Of a stretch of 64,000 nucleotides of DNA, positions 56,017 through 64,000 are shown in pieces. Numbering within the stretch: the stretch's first letter is position 1; each line of letters starts with the position of its first letter. The position numbers and the translations under genes were made by a program. The notes under the pieces were generated by a model. The model saw nothing but the letters and a program-made list of their open reading frames with translations, did no database searches and was not told the origin of the DNA. Source of the DNA: Bradysia coprophila (lineage: Eukaryota; Arthropoda; Insecta; Diptera; Sciaridae); contig NW_023503456.1 of NCBI RefSeq assembly GCF_014529535.1, positions 2,368,133-2,432,132 on the forward strand, in the 5' to 3' direction.

Positions 56017-58233
56017 TTAAGCTCCCTTCATCAAAATCTTCCTTTCACTGCCACTTATTTGCGACGCATTCAGTTTTTTTCTTTCCTCGTCATTGCCGCC
56101 AATCATCACTTTATCATGCATGATCTCGACTTCGGCTCCGCCCTTTGCAAACGACGAAATCGTATCCAACTTCATCTCGTACAATTCTTTCGGCTGTGTG
56201 CTCAGCACATCATCATTCAGCGGCCGGTCTATGTTGAAACCGCTGCTATGCGAACTCTTCATCTGATCGTGGAATTCGTTGGCCTTACCGTCGAAATCGC
56301 TTGCCGCACCGGTTGGCGGTTTCCAAATTTTATCGTCCACGTCGAACTCAATGAATGTTCGCGGTTTCTTTGCCATCGATACGCCGGAAACGATGCTCTC
56401 CACATCGGCAGCATAGTTATGTTCGCTGACTTGGTCGTTGAATGCAAGAATGTCATCCAAATTCATTTCTTCGTCCACTAACGCATCACCGAACTGCTGC
56501 TTTGTGTCAAACAATAGACTTCTACGATTCTGTAACAAGCTCTCCTCCAGCACGTCCGTCAATTCAGTCTCTTTGGGATTTTGTCCAAGTTTCAGATTCG
56601 GAACGGCAACCAGCGCCAAACTGAGCAACAGCACCATGAGACATGTGGCCGGCTGAGCCGTTTTACTGGTGCCTTTGGTGAGCAGTGTCTGTAACTTTTT
56701 CATTTGGCTCATCAAATTGTGATTCTGGCTCTGCAGCTGTTTGATACGTTTGATGAGCGTCTGATTCTCATCGGTGCATTGTTTGACGCGTTCCTCCAAT
56801 CCGTCAACGTATTCCTTCTTTCGTTTACGCGAGTCCTGAGCCGATATCTTGTTGCGAATCTTTCGTCGGATGCGCTTCAATTCACGCTCCTCGTGTTTGG
56901 TCAATGGATAATTACCGGGCAGCGATATGCCTTCTTTGGCCAGTAGCCGTTTCTCTTCATTGGTCAACGTCAATTTCGGATACGAAGATTGGGTATCGTG
57001 ATTACTGTCCGACGAATCGCTGTTATTGCCCGTTTCGGATGGTGTAGCCAATGAGTTTGATGTCATCATAACGTCGTCGAAAACGTAGCTTTCTGCGTCG
57101 GATGTATGGTCGGACATTGAGTCGTCTGAAATTGAGAAATGGAAGAAATTTCCTGAAACGTTCTAGACACAATAGGAAGTGGTCGGTTGATCTTACCGAT
57201 AAGCTGCTCCTTGGACACCAACACATTCTTCGGGACCAATCCTTTCTTCGATTGTTGCAACAGATTAGCGGCAGCCATTTTTATGTTGGACGATTTGTTG
57301 TTCAGACTCGACGCATTGATGATTTTAATTGTGCGAAAATCTTTAACATCTTGAAATGAGACCGGTAACAGTATGGAGCGTGGATTCGACGGATTCTGCA
57401 CACGAATCAATTTGCGCACACCTAAACAAACGAATTTATTCAGAACAAATCGCTGACTGTCGGCGATGGCCGCCACAAAATTACCTTGAACATTCGGATT
57501 CTGCTTGTTGATGACGAATTTTCCGGTCGACTGCGGTTTGACAGCAATTGGTGAATCCTTCATTTGAATCGTAACCTTTTTGTTGGTCGATCCGGCCGTC
57601 ACGACTTGAGTGGCCGGAGTCATTTTATAGATTTTGACCTCTTTCTTCTGCTGCACCGCCGTTCTGATATTCGATGGCATTGGTTGGTGCTTACCGACAA
57701 CCTTCGATGAAGATGCGATGATCGTTGACTTCGGCTTCATCGGCTGACGCATTGGTTGCATGAATGCTGTACGCGGTGGAGAATTCTGACCACCACGCTC
57801 ACTAATTGATGGTCCTGGCGACGATAATGTTGGACTCAGTGGCTCATAATCGGGACTTATATCACTGCAGTGACGGAATATGAATGACGGATTAGCAATC
57901 TGTTCAGTTATCAATTAACGATAGTACCACTTACACCTCCATATTATCCATATTGTCGCTGGACAGTCCACTATCGGAACCATTACTAGATGTCGACTGA
58001 TTGTTGGCGGAATAATTGATGTATTCGGATACATCGTTGACCGGTTTATGGTTCATGTCGTTGACGAAACCGTGGAATTCCGGTTCGGTCGACAGATCTG
58101 GCGATATTCGATCTTTCACCACGGTGGATGGTAGGTCATTGAAGTTGATATTCCCATCGAAATCGCTTAAAAAGCCATCGTTCAGGAAAAGAGAGTCGAG
58201 CAAATCGTCCGGATTCGACGGCCATTCATCCGA
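56017..58233 (-). CDS. CREB3/OASIS-family membrane-bound bZIP factor, first exon missing
   Basis: A transcription factor anchored in the ER membrane and released by Golgi site-1/site-2 proteases to activate secretory-pathway or stress genes. Exons in coding order: 58233-57935, 57864-57485, 57421-57197 and 57125-56017. All are GT/AG and in phase, giving 670 residues. 58233 follows a splice acceptor (ATTACAG), so at least one upstream exon with the start codon is not identified. Within the last exon are LTNEEKRLLAKEG, the basic region RRKIRNKISAQDSRKRKKEY, a leucine zipper, a membrane helix (PATCLMVLLLSLALVAVPNL) and a lumenal RRSLL that fits the site-1 protease RxxL rule. N-terminal exons are acidic and Ser/Asn-rich (activation domain), then Lys-rich. 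The bZIP resembles CREB3/CREB3L3/CREB3L4 more than Drosophila CrebA as I recall it. Confidence 0.9.
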
Positions 58234-58240
58234 CTGTAAT

Positions 58241-59023
58241 TATAGATGGAAAAGAGGAGAATTAGCTCGAGTTATTGGGTTCAGGTGAATTGAATTGTTT
58301 TTTTTTTTAGATTAAATTTTCGAGTATTTCACAACAGACAAATGTGATATCATCATTGCGCTATAATTAAATGTGACCTTCATCGTATCAAATCGACGAC
58401 AAATAACATAATCGACAACTGATTCAATAAGAGTTACTTTTCATTGAAAAAACGTATTTATTCAGTCAGCACTTTGTCGAGGCATTTTTGTAAATTAAGT
58501 GGAAAATCGTCAACATGTTTGTAATTCTAGGCAATTGCGACACGAAATGAATGGAGAACCATTTCATGAACCATACTTTGTCGGCGAATAGAATTTGCGT
58601 TTCATTTTCACCGAGAAATAGGACTTTACTGTCTTGCTGGGACATTTTTTGCTAAGGGGTGTGGGGAGGTCGTATATCGAGCCGAAGGCGAGGAATGCAT
58701 CATACACACCTTAACAATAAATTTCAGAGCAAGACATTACAGTACTTTGTTGTCTTCTGACCAGAAAAACCGGTTTCGAGCAAGACAGTAATGACGCATT
58801 TTCTAGCCGCAAGACAGCAACAAGAATAGACCGGCTGAAGCCTGGTGAGGTCTTTTTTCATATTTTTTTAAATTTCTGTATACTACTAGCTTGGTACTCA
58901 TTCAAGTACCACTTTGGTATTCACCAAATTTTCGAATTATAAACAGGCAAGCGAGCCGCCTTTTTTATCAGTCGGTGTGCAGCTCTCAAACAGTAAACAT
59001 CTCTACAACATCCGTATTAGTCG
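58241..59023. other. Region upstream of the last CREB3-like exon found
   Basis: Could be an intron or promoter. It contains three copies of a GCAAGACA(T/G)TA word or its inverse (58630, 58732, 58780), the first two forming an inverted pair about 100 bp apart. No exon recognised. Confidence 0.4.
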
Positions 59024-59475
59024 GGTAGTCAACTATCACTTTGGTAGTCAACTACCACTTTGGTAGTCAACTATCACTTTGGTAGTCAACTACCACTTTG
59101 GTAGTCAACTACCACTTTGGTAGTCAACTATCACTTTGGTAGTCAACTATCACTTTGGTAGTCAACTACCACTTTGGTAGTCAACTACCACTTTGGTAGT
59201 CAACTACCACTTTGGTAGTCAACTACCACTTTGGTAGTCAACTACCACTTTGGTAGTCAACTACCACTTTGGTAGTCAACTACCACTTTGGTAGTCAACT
59301 ACCACTTTGGTAGTCAACTACCACTTTGGTAGTCAACTACCACTTTGGTAGTCAACTACCACTTTGGTAGTCAACTACCACTTTGGTAGTCAACTACCAC
59401 TTTGGTAGTCAACTACCACTTTGGTAGTCAACTACAATTTTGGTAGTCAACTACCACTTTGGTAGTCAGCTACCA
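59024..59475. repeat. 19-bp minisatellite with self-complementary unit, about 24 copies
   Basis: Unit GGTAGTCAACTACCACTTT. The first 14 bases form a near-perfect palindrome (GGTAGT, CA, ACTACC), so each unit can fold alone. Variation is almost limited to TACC/TATC, with one TACAATT near the end, and the 3' half is more uniform than the 5' half. The array is bracketed by direct copies of ATCAGTCGGTGTGCA (58967-58981 and 59474-59488). Confidence 0.92.
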
Positions 59476-61904
59476 TCAGTCGGTGTGCATCTCTCGAGTA
59501 AGAAAAAAATTTCTATGAATCAAGTAACGTGAAGACAAAGCATGATTTCTTTACAAATTCATTGGTTGTCGCGTAAGGCTTTGGGAAAATTTTAACTTGA
59601 AAAGTTTGACAGTTCGATGGAAATAGTTGTTTATGACATCGAGCCTACAAGTACTTCGCTCCGAGATTCATACAACGTTTTATGCAGTTTATAGTTTTCG
59701 AACATTATGATCTCGAGTTGCATAAATTTCTATTTTATACCCTGTCAAAACAAGAGGTTTGAAAGTATAGACATTTTCTGCCCCGAACTGTCATCAGACT
59801 GAGCGTCACCAAAACTTCAATTTGCTCCTGGCTGTTTAAGTGGAGAAAATAAGGTTAATCACACCGCTGAAGTTTTCCTTTTGAAATAAATCAGTCAAGC
59901 AAGTTGTTAGCAAATGCTAATGCAAGTTTGCCATTTTATGATAATGCGAAAAGAGCCGAAAACAAAAGACATTTTTCTACTGTTAAGAGCTACAGTTCAC
60001 CAGTGGGCGTCCATTATTGATCGTAACAGTGTAGCTTTTGACAATAACTATTTGTTTTGTCTGTAATTCCACAACCTTTTCGAGCAATGATTTCATTGAC
60101 TTCTAACGATTTTCACGAACTCACAACCTTCAACTTGCCGGGCTGATGCTCTACTTTTGCAGTACGTCAATAATGTTATGCATTGTAACGAAAAAGAAAA
60201 TGTTCTAGCGCATACCGATCATACCGATGCTACGTCAAAACTTTCGATAAAGTGATAACGTTAAGAACGCCTGCCAACCCAATAACTTGGAGTCTCGGAA
60301 AAGTTTCAATTCAGGTCATTAGTTCCTAAGCCAGACTCCGAAAATCAGGTGGGGAAATTAAAAAAAGCTGGCTGCGTCCTCACAGCTCTAATCATTAATA
60401 AAATGTGGTGTGTCATGGCCTTAAAAGCGAGAAGTGTCAGCTATGAGAACTGTTCAAAATATTGACAATTCGAAGCGCTCAGCGCAACATAAAAATGCGA
60501 ATTCATTCAGAAACATCTCCGACTCCGACTTCACTATACGAGCGATGTATTTCAATCACTGTGCATCCTAGATTACGCTAGGCCAACCAGGTAAGTGGAA
60601 AAGGACAATCACACAAGGAGCTGACCCTCAATTGGCGTACAGTCCGACTAGCTACAACATTTAGGTTCAGAGTACACATTCAAAAGATCCCCTGATCCGA
60701 TCTCCTGAGAGATTCACCAACATCATAACAGTATTTTCGACGATTCCTTCAGAGACATCTCCGAATTGAAATTAAAACTGGAGACACGATGAGACATTAA
60801 AATCATTTGAATACATTTTTGCGCCTAGCGGAAATGTTACTATAATGTAGCTTGTACGCGTGCAATCATATGTGTAATCGGTGTCTGTGCCCTCGATATG
60901 TAAGTCTTTTCAACGATTTTCGTTCAACTTTTGATATGTTGAAGACGTTGGAGATAAAAGAAAGCTGATTAATGGACACGAACATGTTGATAAGAAGGGA
61001 AAAGTACAATTTCAGTGTTTCGAATCAAATTCCGATAATTCCGTCAAAATACGGTTGCTGTGCAATCGTCTAATGATGCTGTTTAATGTTCATCATGAAG
61101 CTCTGTTACGGAAATGGTTTTGAGGTGTTTCTTTTTATGGAAACAGACTTACTGATGAATGCATGCATAGTGGTGTTGCAACATTTTTTATGAATTAACA
61201 AGTCGTCTGAATAAAATGAACCTTTGTCCCACTCGGAAAAAAGCGACTACACCGTCAAGTCTTATGATTGAGTAGGTTTGCAAAGTATGAAATCGTAGCA
61301 GCTACCAGTAGTCGGGAACCAATATTGTTCTTTCATTCACAACAAAAGCACAATAATCCGATTTCAAGCGTGTCCAGAGACTGATACGCCAAAGTTAATT
61401 CAACAAAAGTCTTCAAAGATTTAAGAACCGCAGGAGAGTAAGGGGTTGCACAGATGACATACAATCATTACGATACTGTCTGCAGCACCATAGATTAATT
61501 GTTCATGAGACAAGTGGATCGCCACCGGTTTTGAAAGCGGTTTTGATTTGTGTTTTTTACACGTTGCCACACATGCTTTTGTCGAATTCAAGGTGTTAAT
61601 ATGAAGGTAACACAGATTGCTTGGTAGAAAAGGACTTCACCTTGCCCATTAGCGTCAGTATTGAACAGTATTTGATACCAACAGGAAAAAACTAAATTTC
61701 AAAACCTGAAAAACCCAAGGTAAATATGGGCGGAAGTAATGCCATTCAGACGCGCGGCTTAGCACAATAGTTCGATGCTAATGACACCTTTTTTTGAAAT
61801 GGTTGACTATGATTCACTTGTGTTTCACAAAATGTTGTTCCTATCCTAAAACAGATGGCCCAGGTTTCTATGGGTACATAACATATTGGAATCTATGCCT
61901 ATAA
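59476..61904. other. Intergenic or intronic stretch, no gene seen
   Basis: This is the least repetitive long stretch of the window. No open frame above 60 codons is recognisable and no inverted repeat stood out. It could hold an unrecognised first exon or intron of the minus-strand CREB3-like gene. Confidence 0.4.
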
Positions 61905-62377
61905 TTTAGTGCTCATTTAGTGCTGGCTAATGAAACCGGTCCCGAGTTTGGTGCTGCCTGTTGAGAGAAGTTATCAAGTATTTTGTTAAAAAAGCATGTT
62001 GTTTTGGGAGTTTTGGCTCGAAATCAAAAATATTTTAAATTTATAATTTGGGCTCGATAATGTACTCATTTAGTACTGGCGAATGAGCCCTCACTCGAGT
62101 TTGGTGCTGCCACCTGACCTGAGATATTACGCTTTTACCGTAATCTTGAAAAATTAAATATCTCAGGTCAGATGGCAGCACCAAACTCGAGTGGCTCATT
62201 CGCCAGCACTAAATGAGTACTTTATTGAGCCGCAAATATAAAATTAAAATATTTTAAATTTCGAGCCAAATACCCTGGAACGACATGCTTTTTTAACAAA
62301 AAGTTTGATAACTTCTCTCAACACACAGCACCAAAGTCGGGACTGGTCTCATTTGCCAGCACTAAATGAGCACTAAA
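61905..62377. mobile_element. Fold-back element of 473 bp, family G
   Basis: Arms of about 220 bp. Outer pair TTTAGTGCTCATTTAGTGC and GCACTAAATGAGCACTAAA. The inner pair ACTCGAGTTTGGTGCTGCCA has its inverse across a loop of about 35 bp near 62141. Within each arm the GTGCTCATTTAGTGCTGGC and CTCGAGTTTGGTGCTG motifs occur twice, so the arm is itself a partial duplication. A diverged fragment (GAACAAGCACTAAATTC) lies at about 62516. Confidence 0.8.
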
Positions 62378-64000
62378 CTGTAAACCTAACGTGTAACATG
62401 TTGCGAGTCCATTCACTCTCAGCATATTCAAATGACATATTTATGGCCTACAACTATGTTTTTCTCTGATAGGAGAGTCTGGTAAGTCTTATAAGTGGTA
62501 CTATTCGCCAATACTGAACAAGCACTAAATTCCTGACATATTTCAAAAAAGTTAAAAAATTGGGGGTGCCAACGACATGTACCTTGGAAAAACCCTTACT
62601 ACGTTGGTTTAAACACGAACTAGGCGAGCCAATCTTGATCTATTTCAATGCATGCATTTTCTAGTGATAATGAATTCTTTAGTCGATGAACTGATTAGTA
62701 AATTATGGATGTTTCTGATTGTGATCGTCATTTCTGACACACAAAAAAAATGAAATCACCAGCACAAGTCGATCTTCAAAAGCACAAAAAACAATCTTCA
62801 GCAGGTCAAGGTCGATGATCTAATTCAACTACAAAAACGTTTACTAACCCACGTAAGCAATATAACTGAGTTAGATGATGTAAATGTAATGGAAATCACA
62901 TATCAAAGGACAACGATCTGTAGGTGATAACTTTCATCGTGTAAGAGAAAGGACAGTTGAAAATTTTCTTTTTTAATTGAAAGCCACGTAATTTTGTCCA
63001 GCGTTTTTTTTTGGTGTGTTTTTCAAGTATAGAAATTCGACGAATCAAACCATATAAATATTCGAAAACGACCTTTCTCTTTTCGTATAAAAGATGCAGA
63101 CTCAGAGCAGCAGCACATAAAAACCAATTTTTTTTTAGCTTAGCATTGGATTCGACTCATTGGATTCAAGATTCAAGTGAGTTAAGTATTTAAGACGAAT
63201 ATTAAAATAGTTGTTTGTGCAACAAGAATCGTTTAAAGGTTGTTAAGACAGCATGTATGATACCAGAGCATAAGATTCGTGTTGCATATAACGTTTTATG
63301 CGAATTCTGTGACAAAATGAATTGTTTGAATACCAAAACACAAACCATTACTGCATGGCCACTTTTGCAACCAGAGAGACTCTAGTGCAATGTTAACGAT
63401 AATAAAAGTCGCCAACATTTGCTACGCCTCACCCAGCCAGTTGCAAAAACCTTCTCAATATTGTTCTAATGATTCGTTTAAAATGCACATGCATGGTGCT
63501 TAGGCTGCATTGTTACCGATGCCGGTTGAGACGTTATAAATGTTTTACCGATTTTAGTTGTCCTTAACTATTGCATTATTGTTGGTTATGAACAGTGGCC
63601 TATATGTGGTGAAGGTTTTATTGTTGTAGAATTTCTAAGGGATAGAATCTTCTATTGTTGATGGTTGGATGTTACTTCGGGGGAAGTCTTTCCTGCCAAC
63701 ACTTGAGAATGCAAAAAGAAACACTAGTACACTAGTACGAAACAGATCTTTTTTGTTGGCACTCTAATCCGGCGTGCTATTCCTCATTACAATATCACAA
63801 AGAGAGGCCAGAAACAGTTTCAATTCCGTCACAGAATTGCCTAAACAAAATTTGATTCATACGTACGAGATCGAAAACAGGTTCTAAGTCCATTGTGGGG
63901 TTAAGTTCGCGTATCCATCTGTTCAAATGCAATTATTTATAAGAACATTGTTGTCGTGGTCTCCAGTCGAACATTCACATTTTAGTTGGAAACCGTTTTT
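62378..64000. other. Intergenic stretch to window end
   Basis: No gene recognised. The plus-strand frame at 63011-63193 is short and low in complexity. Apart from the family G fragment near 62516, nothing repetitive stood out. Confidence 0.4.

Noticed and set aside
58967..59488. The 59.0-59.5 kb array looked at first like a CRISPR array.
   Set aside because: Units are contiguous 19-bp tandem copies without unique spacers, in an insect genome.

Overview
The window reads as nuclear DNA of an insect, most likely a nematoceran fly. Six protein-coding genes are recognisable. Their introns are mostly 58-160 bp, their proteins match insect or general animal families, and one gene is an arthropod-type ionotropic receptor. 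The rest is AT-rich intergenic sequence packed with transposon debris. Placement below Diptera is inference from overall character and was not tested.

Layout: 1-5.5 kb, dispersed repeats including a Helitron-like 3' end. 5.6-10.9 kb (+), slmb, the F-box/WD40 substrate receptor of the SCF ubiquitin ligase, 8 coding exons. 11-18.6 kb, an 18-bp minisatellite, a 727-bp hAT-type MITE with an 8-bp target duplication, a 1.7-kb composite repeat (family E) and a dead LINE tail. 18.6-20.0 kb (-), an aldo-keto reductase with 5 exons and a complete catalytic tetrad. 20.8-24.8 kb, inverted-repeat elements. 25.2-30.6 kb (-), the diphthamide synthetase gene (Dph6), 5 exons; its third intron holds a 2.64-kb almost perfect palindrome flanked by an 8-bp target duplication. 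30.7-35.1 kb, more repeats. 35.2-36.8 kb (+), Rpn5, the 19S proteasome lid subunit, 5 exons. 39.8-41.5 kb, the second copy of family E. 42.1-43.8 kb (+), a single-exon divergent ionotropic receptor. 44.2-50.3 kb, a retroelement graveyard: a CR1/Jockey-type LINE with two insertions, the 3' end of a Penelope-like element carrying a hammerhead ribozyme, a fragment of another transposon protein, and an RTE-type LINE with a MITE in it. 50.3-55.4 kb, fold-back elements. 56.0-58.2 kb (-), a CREB3/OASIS-family membrane-bound bZIP factor, lacking its first exon here. 59.0-59.5 kb, a 19-bp self-complementary minisatellite. 61.9-62.4 kb, another fold-back element. The remainder to 64 kb holds no gene I can support.

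The six genes are unrelated housekeeping, regulatory and sensory genes, not an operon or pathway. The unifying theme is the density of long inverted repeats: more than fifteen separate hairpin-forming units, five of them with arms over about 200 bp. Two sit in introns of intact genes, and subtracting each one leaves an intron of about 60-70 bp, the normal local size. Those two are therefore insertions tolerated by splicing. The most unusual object is the intronic palindrome in Dph6, which should be transcribed as a hairpin with arms of about 1.27 kb.
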